DNA of 64,000 nt from Sesamum alatum. Its lineage: Eukaryota; Streptophyta; Magnoliopsida; Lamiales; Pedaliaceae. The translations under genes were made by a program, and so were the position numbers. Shown here piece after piece: positions 37,691-49,392 of the stretch (positions within the stretch are counted from its first letter, which is position 1; every line of letters starts with the position of its first letter). Where the stretch lies: positions 34,254,479 through 34,318,478 of the forward strand of contig JACGWO010000005.1 of the NCBI GenBank assembly GCA_034509735.1, written 5' to 3'. The notes beneath the pieces were generated by a model that saw nothing but the letters and a program-made list of their open reading frames with translations, was not told the origin of the DNA and searched no databases.

Positions 37691-37990
37691 CATAAATTCT
37701 ATTATATTTATTTAATTTTTTATAAGAAAACTAACAAAAATAGTATAAAATTTTGAAAGATATAAAAATATGTACATAAAATAAATAAAAGTATATAAAT
37801 AATATTTTAGCATTTGGTATGATATGGTAAATCAAATTAAAGATCAAAATCAAATAGAATACAATATTTCAGTATTAAAAAGTATAATTGAATACAAAAT
37901 TGTTTTTCTCGGTTAAAAGTTTAGTTAAGTTATTTCACCAAATATTGAACACTCTTATTGATTCTATTTTGATCAGTTGCAATATTATTA

Positions 37991-39226
37991 TCTATACTAT
38001 TTATAAAAGAGAAGCTTGAATTCTGTCTAAATGACGATTATTTATGTGTTTTTACTACATTTGTCCTTGTTTTTTTTTTTAAAAAAAGACATTTATTGAT
38101 TTCTTTCTATAAAATGAATTAATTATTTGTGGAGGACTAAAATAAAAATTTACCATTTTATTGGTACATAATTCTCATACCAATTTTACAAACTATCAAT
38201 TACATCTTCTCGCCATAACCACCCATGTTCTCACATCATCTTTTTTTTTTTTTTTGTTTTCTCTACAAAACCCCAACTAAAAATATAAACCTCTCTCACA
38301 AACTTTTATGTTAATATGTTTCTCCAGAATTTGGTCTTAACAAGAAATAGGTAATTATATATGTTCTTTACTTTTTTTTTTCCTTTTATGCTATCTTCTA
38401 TATATAGACGGACGCACATGCCATTGAAAATGCAAAGCACAAAAGCTAGAAATATTAAATTAACAATAATCAAGATATAGCTGTACTTCTTCTTTCTTTC
38501 TTTTTTATTTTTTTTATTTTTTTACTCTTAAGCTTCTTATAGCGTTAACAAAAGATTTCATATTATTCTCCATGTATTATGAATGACCATCCTTAAATAC
38601 ATTTTCATAGGTTACTTGTACAATTACTCGATCAGAAAAATCCTTCAAACTCTATGCTAGGAAGACATACTATGAAGTATTTTAGTTTTCACATCTTCTT
38701 TTTATTTGGAATTTACCGGTTTATCCAATCTAAACATTTTATGTAATAGTTAGCGACTTTCAATAGGTTGAGACTTGCTTTTTTACTACTGATATGGTTT
38801 ATATGTATTTGAATTTTTCTACATATTGCATACTTACTTCTTTTTTTTTTTTTTTTTTTTAATTGTTAAGATTTCTATCAAATAGTAAGTGAATTTACTT
38901 ATCTAAAATTCTATTTGCTTTATTCAATTTATGCAACATGAAGTCTTATTTAGAAATTAATTAGGAGTTTTGGTATAACGTTGCACTCTGGTTGGTGATA
39001 TCTAATTTGTGTAAACACATTTTACTTTAAGGAACATATGTCTAACACTACTATACCAACTATTTTATTGTGTCGATAATACCTTAAATTAGTTTTCTTT
39101 CGTTTGTTTCTTTTTTTGTTTTTTCAATGTGATTTGTTAGTTTATATATTTTAATTTATAATATATTTTAAAACATGAAAGATTATCTATTATATACGCA
39201 CAAAGACTGCGTACCACGACAGCTCG
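37991..39226 (+). mobile_element. Non-autonomous Helitron candidate
   Basis: Starts TCTATACTATTTATAAAAGAG, preceded by A at 37990, the usual plant Helitron 5' pattern. Near the 3' end is a short hairpin (TACGCA 39195-39200, TGCGTA 39208-39213), followed by CTCG at 39223-39226 and then T, consistent with insertion between A and T. The terminal CTRR is degenerate (CTCG). The inside is AT- and T-rich with no coding frame. Confidence 0.5.
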
Positions 39227-39409
39227 TTATTAAAAAATGGAAAGTCAATATTAATAGGGACATTAGAAATTAATAAAACGACCATTCTATATTATCCATT
39301 AATTTTGAACACTCATTCAAATGGAGGTTTGGTTTATTGGATCAGTATATGGTAATATCATAAACTAAAATACTAATTACCATAAATGACCTGATAATTA
39401 AAAATTGAA

Positions 39410-40288
39410 AAAATTATATTTTTCGTCCCATAACTTAGACGCTATACATTTTCAGTGCCATTGTTTATGGAGTTTTGAAAAGTAGTCCCATAATTTTAAA
39501 AACTCTCATTTTCAATCTTCCTACATACTTCCTTTAGGAACTTACGGGGAAAAACTATGCGCAAGTCACGTGGTCGCTACTTATCATAACAGAAAGAAAT
39601 GACCACACAACTTGCACATGATTTTTCTCCCGTCAATTTTCTAACAAAAGTTGGTATGTGATCCGAGATAGGAGGTTGCAGGTCACCTCTGGTATCCTGG
39701 AAGAGTTGGGACCTGAGAAAAGAGAAGGTCGTTAGATTTGCTGGGATGTCCCCAGCGGAGGGCCTCCGATGCCTAAGTCAACTCGAGCTCGAGATAGAGA
39801 TAAACGAACTGAGAGTATTAATGCCTAATAATCTAATAATCAAAACCTTACCATAAATAATGTCTGGAACGCATTTATAGGACAAAGGACACCCACTTGC
39901 TCTGAACCAGATGTCAATGTCAAGGTTAGGCGTGTCCGATGCCGAGCAAAGGGGCATCCACTTGCTCTGACCTAAGTGCCCATGTTAGGGTCAGAGGTGC
40001 CAGATGATCCAATGACCTATATTTCCCGAGTTCTCGAGATCGGGTCACCCGAGGATATTCGGGTCCTCCAAATCTGATCCTGCGCATGCGACACAGATTC
40101 TGTCCTCCAATAGCAATTTTCACCCTTTAGGAGGGGTATTTTGGTCAATTCGACCTCAACTTCACATTATTCCCATTAGTACGAGAATTGAAAGTGAGAA
40201 GTTATCAAAGTTATGGGACTATTTGTAAGAATTAATAAGATTAAAAGTGCAGAATATCATAATTATAAGATGAAAAATACAATTTCTA
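39410..40288. mobile_element. MITE family E interrupted by an LTR-like insert
   Basis: Left end AAATTATATTTTTCGTCCCATAAC and right end (reverse complement) AAATTGTATTTTTCATCTTATAA pair over about 100 bp. The middle shares the GCAAGTCACGTGGTCG segment with the smaller intact relative at 45367-45712, which lacks the central 480 bp. Confidence 0.7.
39658..40134. mobile_element. LTR-like insert nested in a MITE
   Basis: A GC-richer block without similarity to the host MITE. GGTAT lies on both sides (39653-39657 and 40135-40139), a possible 5-bp target-site duplication. Contains CCTCCGATGCCTAAGTCA, a motif often seen in plant gypsy LTRs. The ends are not a clean TG...CA. Confidence 0.45.
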
Positions 40289-40289
40289 C

Positions 40290-41230
40290 TTAAAAATCCA
40301 ACACATTAATTACGTGAGTGTCGACACGACATGAACCGATTCAATGTCACATAATTAGTTTCATGCGAATTGAATAACTCCATCACTGACAACTTTGCAA
40401 ATAATGTGAAACACTAATGATAATTTAGGCATCGTAGCAGTAGGTGGTGCCAAACATATGATGCTCTTCTTCTTGTTATGTTATGTCCAATGTCAGAGTG
40501 ATATTGCCCATGTTTAAAACATCGATGCCGATCGGATATTCTATTGCAAATTTTATTCTGTCTTCTATTTTATTAATATACACATATTAAATGTATAAAG
40601 ATAACATCATGTATTTTATTTAAATTTTTTTTTATACACGTGGGAGGTATTGAATCGAGTAAAAAATGGAATATGAAATAACAGCCAAAGCAATATTTTG
40701 AAAAACAAGAATGACAATTTGGATAACACCAAATTTAATAGTTTCGTAAAATGAAACAGTTCAACAAAACAAATATATTGTTTGGAACACAAATACGAAT
40801 CACAATTAGATATGTGTTGTTTGCATAAATGAAATGTAGATTTATCTGATAAGAATTATATCATGACAGTTCTTGTTCAACCGAATCACATATTGATAAT
40901 TTGCTTGCCTTGAAAAAATTAGACGCCCCAATTTCAAGTTGTGCACCGGATACATCGTCACTTCTCCCAGAAGAAGACGGTATTTGAATTTCAGTTTCTG
41001 CACTATGCTGAAAACTCACCTCGAACAGCGCTCCGTCGCCGAAAATCTGAAACCCGAAGTAGAAGAGAGGAAGAGAAAGTTTGTGCTTGTATTGGTGCTC
41101 GTCTTGGTGTTGGTATGTTGCTTGTGCTTGTGCTTGTTTCTGCAGTTACAAAAGCTGCAAAAAAGAATATATTGGATTGAAATATTCGTCGAGCCACAAG
41201 TTTACTCATATCTCCAATAACAGTTCAAAC
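40290..41230. other. Intergenic sequence with a short open stretch of unknown origin
   Basis: Mostly AT-rich. 40940-41220 is more GC-rich and open in two forward frames, with Arg-rich then Leu/Val-rich repeats from a TTGGTG/TTGTGC hexamer. No recognisable domain, so possibly a decayed gene fragment. Confidence 0.3.
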
Positions 41231-41339
41231 ACAAGTTAAACATTGAACTCAAATAAGGAACTTCATTTCTAAAGAATTTCCTATGTGTGACAAAATACAT
41301 TCAATCTAATAATCTATGGGAGAAGTAGTCGATACAGAA

Positions 41340-42095
41340 CCGTTGCAGTTCGTCACGAACCTAGTCGCAAAAGGGTGACAACAGATTTTCATCACAAATT
41401 TTGCATCATAAGCATTCTGTTGGAATGCAATGGCATTACTATGAAGGACAAATACATTGCTAGTTGTTGCAAAATATTAACGATATTTGCAACCAATCCG
41501 TCGCAAATGTTCATTGCTAACTGATAAAAGCGACACCTTCTTTGATGGAATGATTGCCGTTGCAATTATTATGGGATTTTTTTTTATTTTCACGACGAAG
41601 CTAATATTCATCACAACATTATACAGGTATTTGTCGTGGTTTGTTGCAAATCAATCACAAATGTGGGTCTCTAACCACTATAATAAACACCCTTCCATCT
41701 AAGTGTAATCGTTATTTTGGTATTTAATGTAAGTCTATCACAAATTCGTTGCAGATTTATGATTTATAACAACTATATTTTAATGAATATTCGTAGATTT
41801 GTCACAAATTTCTTTATATATATCAAAGATACTCTGATGTGCATTATTAGAATTACATTTCAATACAAAAATACTTTCTATAAAATAATTATTGTTTATA
41901 GTTTTACATTGCAAGAGGCAAACAACCTAGATTGGGATCTTTTTTATTTTTTTATAAATGAAAATTTATAAATAAAATTAGATTGTAAAAGAATCGATAT
42001 CCCTAGTGCTGCGAATCCATTAGCCGTCACAATTTGCCGCAAATGTCATCACAATTTTTTTTTTTCACAACACAATTTGTCGTGACAGATTTTCT
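41340..42095. mobile_element. Possible degenerate CACTA-type segment
   Basis: Repeated variants of CGTCACAAAT, GTCGCAAATG and GTTGCAAAT on both strands, the subterminal-repeat style of plant En/Spm elements. CACTA termini were not found, so the assignment is tentative. Confidence 0.35.
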
Positions 42096-42116
42096 ATTAA
42101 AACCGTACAAAGTTTA

Positions 42117-42363
42117 CGGGTTAAATGTAACATACCCTATGTGATATGAAAAATATAAAAAAAAAAATAAAAAAATCTGTGGAATGAAATTAACAAGTTA
42201 TTCCATGTGTGTTGAAAATCGAAACAAATTATCCCTCTTTAATGTTTTAGACAGGTGGTTGTTTGCTTTATTTTCCAATTCACATGGGGTATTTTGTTAA
42301 AATTTTCTAACAGCAATTTTTTTTTCTCATTTCTCATATCATGAGAGAGGTAAATTGCATTTA
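42117..42363. mobile_element. Small TIR element
   Basis: Left TTAAATGTAACATACCC...GATATGA and right (reverse complement) TTAAATGCAATTTACC...GATATGA make inverted ends of about 35 bp around a non-coding centre. Confidence 0.5.
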
Positions 42364-43530
42364 ATTTCTAATTTTAATAGCAGGAACAAAGGTGTTAATG
42401 GTATTTTATCCCCCTTTGAAAATATTATATTCATTCCTTTTTTTTTTGAAAAAAAAAAGAATTGACCTTGGCCTTGGAACTTTTGAAAAGAAGTTCACTA
42501 GTTTAAAAATAATATTTAGGTTTATCTGGGTTTACGGGCATAACCCGGCGAGTCTCAAGTCCGGTTCTGGAGTTTTTTTGGCTGATGGGTTGCGGATTTT
42601 TGCAAATTTGTCCCCGATTCGCCTCGTTGCCATCCTTAAGCTCCGATATAAGAGGGTTGCCTTTGCTTCCTTTTTCCTTCCATTCTTTTTTTTTTTTTTT
42701 TAAATAAAGTTCAAACAATAATCTTGCCCTTTCTCTATAAAGAGCTTTTTTCTCGTTATTATTTTAGAAAAAAATACAATTTTAATCATATAATTAATTG
42801 TGATAACACTTTTGGTCATCTTCAATTCTAACTTGACAATTAAGGACTATACTTAAGAAAAAAAAAAAAATCGGCACATCTAGTCTAGATGTTATAAAAA
42901 TGTTAAATTTGCCCCAAATTAACATATATTTGGCACGTGACTCATTTAATTTAGTCATGTTTTATTTTCCAATCATCTTTCGCTAATGTAACATTTTTGC
43001 TCTAACTTTCCTATGAAGAGCGCAAGGGAAAAAAGAAATTTTGATCCCATAACTATAACGGATGAAACTTTTGGTTTTTTCTGAATTCGAATTTGCAATT
43101 AAAGACTGTAATAAAAACAATTAGCACATTTCAAATGTCACTAAGACAAAATATCATATCAGCAAATTGACCGAAAAATTAAAAATCCCAAATTAAATGA
43201 TTCACGTGAATATTCATTAATTATTGAGCCGACAAGAAAATTTAAAATTGTTACGTGCATAATAATTATGTCCTTTTCAAAGAATGATTTAAAAAGAGGG
43301 TAAAAAAGTACTTGAAAAATCAGATAATAATAATGTAGTAGCAGTTAAAAATTGAAGTTTATGTCGGAAAATAGATTTTCAGTACTCTTCAAAGGTAACT
43401 TCGACACGCGACAGCCCCATCACTAATCATTTCACCTTAACCAAATTCAAATAAATAGAGTGTATCCACGCTTTCTACTAAAGATTGTTTGCAAAAAAAA
43501 TTTCTTTTAGAAAAATAGTAATTCTTTAAA
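42364..43530. other. AT-rich intergenic sequence
   Basis: 42440-42710 holds a GC-richer block ending CGATTCGCCTCGTTGCCATCC, similar to fragments near 27510 and 63870. 42765-43370 has family E-like repeat motifs (TACAATTTTAATCATATAA). No gene. Confidence 0.4.
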
Positions 43531-43921
43531 GGGTAAATTATAGCTACATGAGATTTAACATAATTACAAATACTTTTTCATTGTTTAAAAAATTACAAAT
43601 ATCCTCATGAGATTTGTAATCGTCTAACAAATAACCTATTTCCATTCATTTTTATGGATGAACTGACCAAAATGTCCTTATGCACTGAATTATTTTTTAT
43701 TTAATTCTTGAAAAAAAATATGGACTATAATGCGCTGGGAAGATTTCTTAAGTTTTTTATACGAAGGAGCAATAATGCAATTTGTTTCGGCTGATTTTTC
43801 TACAATTTTAATAAAAAATTCAAGGACAAAATGGACAATTTCAGGTCTTTAGTTAAAAATTACAATGATGGAGTATTTGTAATTATGCCAAACATTAAGG
43901 GAGATGGTTGTAATTTATCCC
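43531..43921. mobile_element. MITE family A, complete copy
   Basis: Left GGGTAAATTATAGCTACATG and right (reverse complement) GGGATAAATTACAACCATC with the same inner TTTAACATAATTACAAATAC and GTAATTATGCCAAAC blocks as 26411-26836. Confidence 0.8.
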
Positions 43922-45009
43922 TCCTTATATTATAAATAACTACGACTTCAAAATTATAATAAATTATTTATTGCTGTCAAATAAAATCTATGCAAAAACT
44001 TCAACTTTGGCCATGATTTTAACTATATAGTCAAAACATTTGTCATAGTTCTAATTATGACTAATATTTCGGCACCACCATCATTGAACTCGTCGTTCGA
44101 CGTTGATTCCAACCATGCAACGTGTGTTCCAATTGGAGTTCAAACGTACCCTTAATTGGCCCGATTACTATTATAGATCTATTTTCTCTCTCTTATCGGT
44201 TCACTGCTGTCGACCTACCCATCATTCGAGACCACCACAAGTTGACTCTCCATCCTCCGGTGGGTCAATTGCACCCAAGCCCATCCATTTTCGTACATTA
44301 TCAGGTTAGTTCTCTCTGTTTTTATTTCTGCCACTTTTTCACCGCCCCACCACTGTTTTTTTCCCGTATCTCCACTGCCAGCGATCATCACGTCGGCAAA
44401 CCACTACCCTTGTGTTCGTCTCCCTACGACGCACACATCCCTCTAATCAGTTTCCGTCAACAATACCGTTGTCAAGTCCTCCTCATCGGTTGACTTTCCC
44501 CCCACCCCCACCCCACCCCACAATTTTTCTTTGTGAGGATGAGGTGGGAAGAGGGTGCTTTTTTTTTCTCTCATTTGGCCTGCCTAACATCCACGTAGGG
44601 TGCCATGTATTTTAGTCGAGTCTAGTTGACAAACAAAACCCTAATCCTCAATTTGTCGATTAATTTCCCGTCATTTTTGACCGAAAGAACTGAAATGACC
44701 ATTAAATTGAAATTTATAGGACTAAAATTATCAATTTGATACTTACAAAATTAATTTTACCACCCCATTATATACAGGATCAATTTTACAATTTTATGTT
44801 AGTTCAAACACTAGTCACTGCAAATTTATATTACAGTCGTCGTATTGAAGCGTTAGCTACTCAAACTCTTTATTACAAAATAATTGGTTTATGTATTACT
44901 ATATTAACCGAGTTGCAATCCATATTAATTTTTGCAAAGAATAATGATTAATCAAGAAAGTGTACTACAATTTTTTTAATAATTATTTTGGAAACGATCT
45001 AGTATTTTT
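43922..45009. other. Intergenic sequence, no gene identified
   Basis: 44100-44600 is C-rich and open in two frames for over 60 codons, with Pro/His/Ser-rich translations and no recognisable domain. The remainder is AT-rich. Confidence 0.35.
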
Positions 45010-45255
45010 TTTTAATTGGAAGCGATGAATTTTTATTAATCGAAAGTAAAGTGACTATATTCAGTCTTATCGGCTATCAATATCGAACATAGACAATTAC
45101 AAACAACCACATCAATAATATCACATAAACTAATACCTAGTTATTACAACAGCAAATCATATCTACTATACATTAAAAATAACATCAACCCACGTAGGAA
45201 TTCGAATTCATGACCTCTAAAATCATGGGACTTCAACTTCCATCTAGTAAAACTT
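45010..45255 (-). mobile_element. Second copy of the tRNA-derived SINE
   Basis: Reverse-complement homologue of 33586-33847: it shares the CATGATTTTAxAGGTCAT head, GGGTTGATGTT, ATTAAGx-like middle and TTAATAAAxxTTCATCGCTTCCAATT tail followed by a poly-A run (poly-T on plus, 45005-45013). The A box, B box and palindrome are mutated, and no clear TSD is seen, so it is older. Confidence 0.8.
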
Positions 45256-45366
45256 GATGTGCTCCAAAATGTATGTAGTAAGGGATGCAAAATTGAAAAA
45301 GATGGATTCACTTGCAAAACAGATTTATTCGGGGGAATGCCAAATTGAGGGCAAAATTGAGAGCAG

Positions 45367-45712
45367 AAATTGCATTTTTTATCTCGTAATTTAGATTTTA
45401 TAAACTTTTAGTTCATTCTTTACGGAATTCTTAAAATACTCCTACTTTTAATGCTCTTGCCAACCACAAATAGAAAATTGTCGAAAAAACCATATACAGG
45501 TCACGTGGTCATTTCCCTCCATTTTTTAAAAGATAACGATCACATGACGTGTACGTGTAGTTTTATTTTCTGTTAATTTGCTAACAGAATTTGATATAAG
45601 GACTGAAAATAAGACATTTCGTAAATTATGAGATTATTTTCAAGAATTCGTAAACAATGACAATGGAAATATATTGAACTTAAAGTTACAAAACGAAAAA
45701 TGTAATTTTTTC
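45367..45712. mobile_element. MITE family E, uninterrupted copy
   Basis: Inverted ends AAATTGCATTTTTTATCTCG and (reverse complement) AAAATTACATTTTTCGTTTTG; the centre contains CAGGTCACGTGGTCATT as in 39410-40288. Confidence 0.75.
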
Positions 45713-45879
45713 AATTTAATGATGCATTCATTTATATCTTTTTTTTTTCTTACCTTACAAAAAAGGACAAGGGGGAGAGTACGTGTCTCATCATCCAAAG
45801 AAAATTGCTTGCTTTCGAATCTCAACTTAGTGTTTCATCAGGCAATCAATTAGGGTTCTGAATTAACCCTAGAAAAAAA

Positions 45880-46138
45880 TAAGGTAAATTACAGTAACAC
45901 CCCTTAAGATTAAATCAAAATATACAAACACCTTCTATTTTTGTTAAAATTACAACTACACCTTCTGAGGTTGTAATTGTATTATAACTACACCCCTATT
46001 CAAAGACAAAGTTTACACTAATACTCTCTGAAAAACATTACACTAACACCCCTCGGGGGGTGTACCTGTAATTTCACAAAAAATAGGGAGTATTTATGTA
46101 ATTAAACCTAATCCCTAGGATGTCAATGTAATTTACCA
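45880..46138. mobile_element. Small TIR element (CCCCTCGG type)
   Basis: Left AAGGTAAATTACAGTAACACCCC and right (reverse complement) GGTAAATTACATTGACATCC, with internal repeated ACACCCC blocks. Non-coding. Confidence 0.55.
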
Positions 46139-46242
46139 AAATAAATAAATAAGGGTTTGCAGTTTGCAGTTTGCAGTTGCATGGGCAAAAGACTCCATAG
46201 CTGCAATGATCAATTCTATACACTTGATTGCTTTTCTTGCAT

Positions 46243-46262
46243 GATGATGATGATGATGATGA
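46243..46262. repeat. GAT trinucleotide microsatellite
   Basis: About seven GAT units about 50 bp upstream of the MIR164 TATA box. Confidence 0.9.
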
Positions 46263-46314
46263 AGCCTTTAAAGAATGCCCACTCCAAGACTCCAACCCTT
46301 CAACTCTCTCTCCC

Positions 46315-46322
46315 TATAAATA
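46315..46322 (+). promoter_or_regulatory. TATA box of MIR164
   Basis: CTATAAATAG preceded by CTCTCTCTCC, a canonical plant pol II core promoter about 70 bp upstream of the hairpin. Confidence 0.75.
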
Positions 46323-46379
46323 GATGAGTGTGGCTTCCTCATTTTGCCGTCAAATACTAGTAGCTCATATACACGCGGG

Positions 46380-46490
46380 GTGCGTAGCTCTCGTTGGAGA
46401 AGCAGGGCACGTGCAACGCAATGAGACCTATGAGATAGATGTCTGGAAACTGCACGTGCTCCCCTTCTCCAACACGAGTTTCTCACTCCT
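46380..46490 (+). ncRNA. MIR164: MIR164 precursor hairpin
   Basis: The 5' arm carries the complete 21-nt miR164 at 46395-46415 (begins TGGAGAAGCAGG, ends CACGTGCA). The 3' arm carries the known-type star strand at about 46453-46473 (begins CACGTGCTCCCC, ends CTCCAAC). The duplex has three central mismatches and a 2-nt 3' overhang. The lower stem pairs CTCGT with ACGAG, and the loop is 35 nt. miR164 directs cleavage of NAC transcripts (CUC1/2, NAC1, ORE1 type), controlling organ boundaries, lateral roots and senescence. A TATA box lies upstream. A GTAAGT at 46525 and TTTTACAG at about 46743-46750 could bound an intron in the primary transcript. Confidence 0.97.
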
Positions 46491-47064
46491 CTCTCCTAAT
46501 TTTACCATCAAATTCCTGCACCAAGTAAGTTAAACCATTTTACAAACCCTAATTAGTTCTTCCCTCCCAAACATTTTATTTCTTTTTATCTGTGCGTGTG
46601 CTATTCGCAGTTACTTTTATTCTACTCTTCTTAATACAGATTAAAACAACGACAACGCGATCCCTGAACTTTTGAAAACAGAAGACGTTAGGGATTATGT
46701 TGGCTTTTTTTTCTTCGATAATATTTTTGAAAATTAATGTTCTTTTACAGGGATTGGTTGCAGACAGTTTAGGTGTGAGGAATTATTGTAAGAAACAAGA
46801 GATGATGAAAGTATATATATAAATGAAGGTTGTGACAGCAAGCAACCATAGAAGCATCCAAAGATCTGTCTGCCAGCAGACAGTATTATGTAGTAATATT
46901 CTTGCAGCAGTTGGTGGTCCATATGCCTAGCTATCTATATGCTTTGATTTCACCTTAGATTTTCAGCAGAGCAAAATTCACTACATTCCTCCACCAAACC
47001 CAAATTCTCTTTCTTTCCTCTTTTAATATTATTATGTTTTCTTGTTTTTCTCTCCCTTTTTTTT

Positions 47065-47413
47065 AAATTACATTTTTAATCCTATAATTTTAGGCTGTTA
47101 ATATTTTTGGTCTTATAACTTACTCCACTTACATATTTAGTCTTTTTTTTGACGAATTTAGTGTTGAAAATCTCACATTTGGTCTTTTTTTAACAAATTT
47201 AGTCCTGTATTGGCAATTTTAACCCATTCTCACTCGAGTAGATCTTATTTTTTGTCTTGTAACTATATGTCGAGATGATCAAATTTGCCAAAAAATGAAC
47301 AAATCTAATGTATTGACTAAATTCGTCAAAAAAGGACTAAATGTGTAAATAAAGTAAGTTACATGACCAAAAATACTAATGACCTAAAGATACAGAACTA
47401 AAAATATAATTTT
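47065..47413. mobile_element. TIR element (family E-like)
   Basis: Left AAATTACATTTTTAATCCTATAA and right (reverse complement) AAAATTATATTTTTAGTTCTG, with paired inner ATTTTTGGTC and GACGAATTTAGT blocks. Non-coding. Confidence 0.75.
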
Positions 47414-47733
47414 GCATTTTGTGTGTGTTTGTGTGTTGGGTGGGGGTACCCTTTATCATGATTTTCTTTATTTTATTTTGAGATATATAAAATGGTAATT
47501 AAGTATATTTGAGGGTAGGTAGGTAGTTAGGTACATAAGCATGAGATAGAGGTAAGACTTTTATCCAAATGTATCTTTCGCCAGCAAGCAAAAGGTTAAA
47601 AAGAGGAAAATATATGCGTTGTTAATTTGATTTCATTTTCATTTTCAATTTTTAATTTTGAAGTAATTACATTTTCACCCCATACCTATTGTCGTTTTAC
47701 ATAAATTATTCATATCTTTTGAAAATTTACAAA

Positions 47734-48956
47734 AATTACCCATAGTAGCCTTTAAAACTAAAAAATACCCATGTTGACCCCGGTCAAACTTTAATATATT
47801 TTTTCAAGGATAGAAATGCTCCTAGCGGTGTTTTTGTAATTACCAAAAGGTAGAGGTGATGTCAAAGTAATTTTTCTGAAAATGAATAATATGACCCCAT
47901 ATATTTTTTTATTATTCCTACAAAGTGTTAATTAAGGTTTAAATTATTTGTTTAAATTGTTTTATTGAATATCTATATAAAATTGCACTGCTTAATAATT
48001 AAAATATTAAATTATTCAATTAATATATTAAAAATTAGTTACTAAGTTATAAATTTAAATTTAAAAATTCTCGTACTTGTGTAAATTATTTTACATTTCT
48101 TAAAATTAAAGAATTACGTATTCTCTATTTTTATTTATAATTAAATTTTACTAAAATTAATAAATTATACATATAAATATATAGATATGTATATATTTAT
48201 ACGTACAAATTTACATATATTTATAAATTTGTAAATACATATTTAGATGACAGACGAAGGCGATGGCAAATGCTAGATGGCAACGAGGGCTGGCGAAGGC
48301 GGAAGAGAGGATGGGCGCAAACGGGAAGACAATGGGGAGGGCGCAAGCAGGCTAGGGCACAAGCAGGGTTGGGGTTGGGGTTGAGGGTGAGGGTGGGGGT
48401 GCGGGAAAAAGCGATATATATATATATATATTTAAAATAGTTTAATAATTTAAAATATCTTTTTAATAAATTAATTAATTATTTTAGTAATTTTAATATA
48501 TATGATTTATATAAAATACATAAATTGTTTAGAATTATAATTTATTAATTTTAACAAATTTTAATTATAAATAAAAATAAAGGATAAATAATCTTTTAAT
48601 TTTAATAATTTCAAATAATTTATACAAGTGTGATCATTTTTTAATTTACACTTATAATGTAGTAAGAATAATTTAATATGTCAATTATTAAAAGGTGTCA
48701 TTTTATACATAGATTCAATTAAAAAAGGTTAATAAAATAATTTAAATTTAAATTAAAAAATTGGTATAAATAATAAAAAAATATACAGGGTCATATTACT
48801 CATCTCCATAAATATTACTTTTACACCCCCTCTAACTTTTGGTAATTACAAAACTACCCATGAGGGCATTTCTGTCATTGAAAAATTATATTAAAGTTTG
48901 ACCCAATCAACAGAGGTATTTTTGAATTTTAAAGGCTACCAGGGGTGATTTCTATA
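47734..48956. mobile_element. Inverted-repeat block with G-rich core inside the left MULE repeat
   Basis: 47734-47925 pairs with 48785-48956 (shared TAGCCTTTAAAA, GGTCAAACTTTAATATA and GTAATTACCAAAAG blocks). The centre at 48245-48412 is GC-rich with a run of GGGGTT/GGGTGA repeats (48366-48405). The plan resembles the elements at 7.4 and 12.5 kb, but the core sequence differs. Confidence 0.65.
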
Positions 48957-49392
48957 ATCTTTGGCTTATTTATTTTATTAATATTAAGAAAAAAATAAAT
49001 AACAAAAATAATTATTTTATATAATACACAACATCAATGGTAAAAGTTAAACTCTTTGAGTTCGACTTTACCAATTTTTTATTTTTATTTTTATAAATTA
49101 CAAAGAGTTAGACTTCAACTTTTTTATTTTTATTTATTTATTTATTATTTTATTATTATTATTTATTACAAACTACTACGTATATTACAAAATTAACTGA
49201 TTTTTATTAAGAATAAAAAAATAATTTATATTAAGAAATTTATATTTATATTTACTGATTTATTTATACTGATAATTATTTAAATGCACAACAAAAAATA
49301 TATATTAACACAAAAAAATATAATTACATCAAAAAAATTATATTTAAATCAAAAAATAAAATTTAAAAAATTAATTATAATAATTACAATTC

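Noticed and set aside
40939..41220. Membrane-protein exon
   Set aside because: The Leu/Val run comes from a hexamer repeat, two frames are equally open, and no start or splice context fits.
44122..44493. 123-codon Pro/His/Ser-rich frame
   Set aside because: No recognisable domain, no splice context and unlikely composition; C-rich DNA keeps several frames open.
46324..46533. 69-codon open frame over the MIR164 hairpin
   Set aside because: It coincides with the microRNA precursor and its codons follow the hairpin; no protein similarity. A pri-miRNA peptide cannot be excluded but is not supported.
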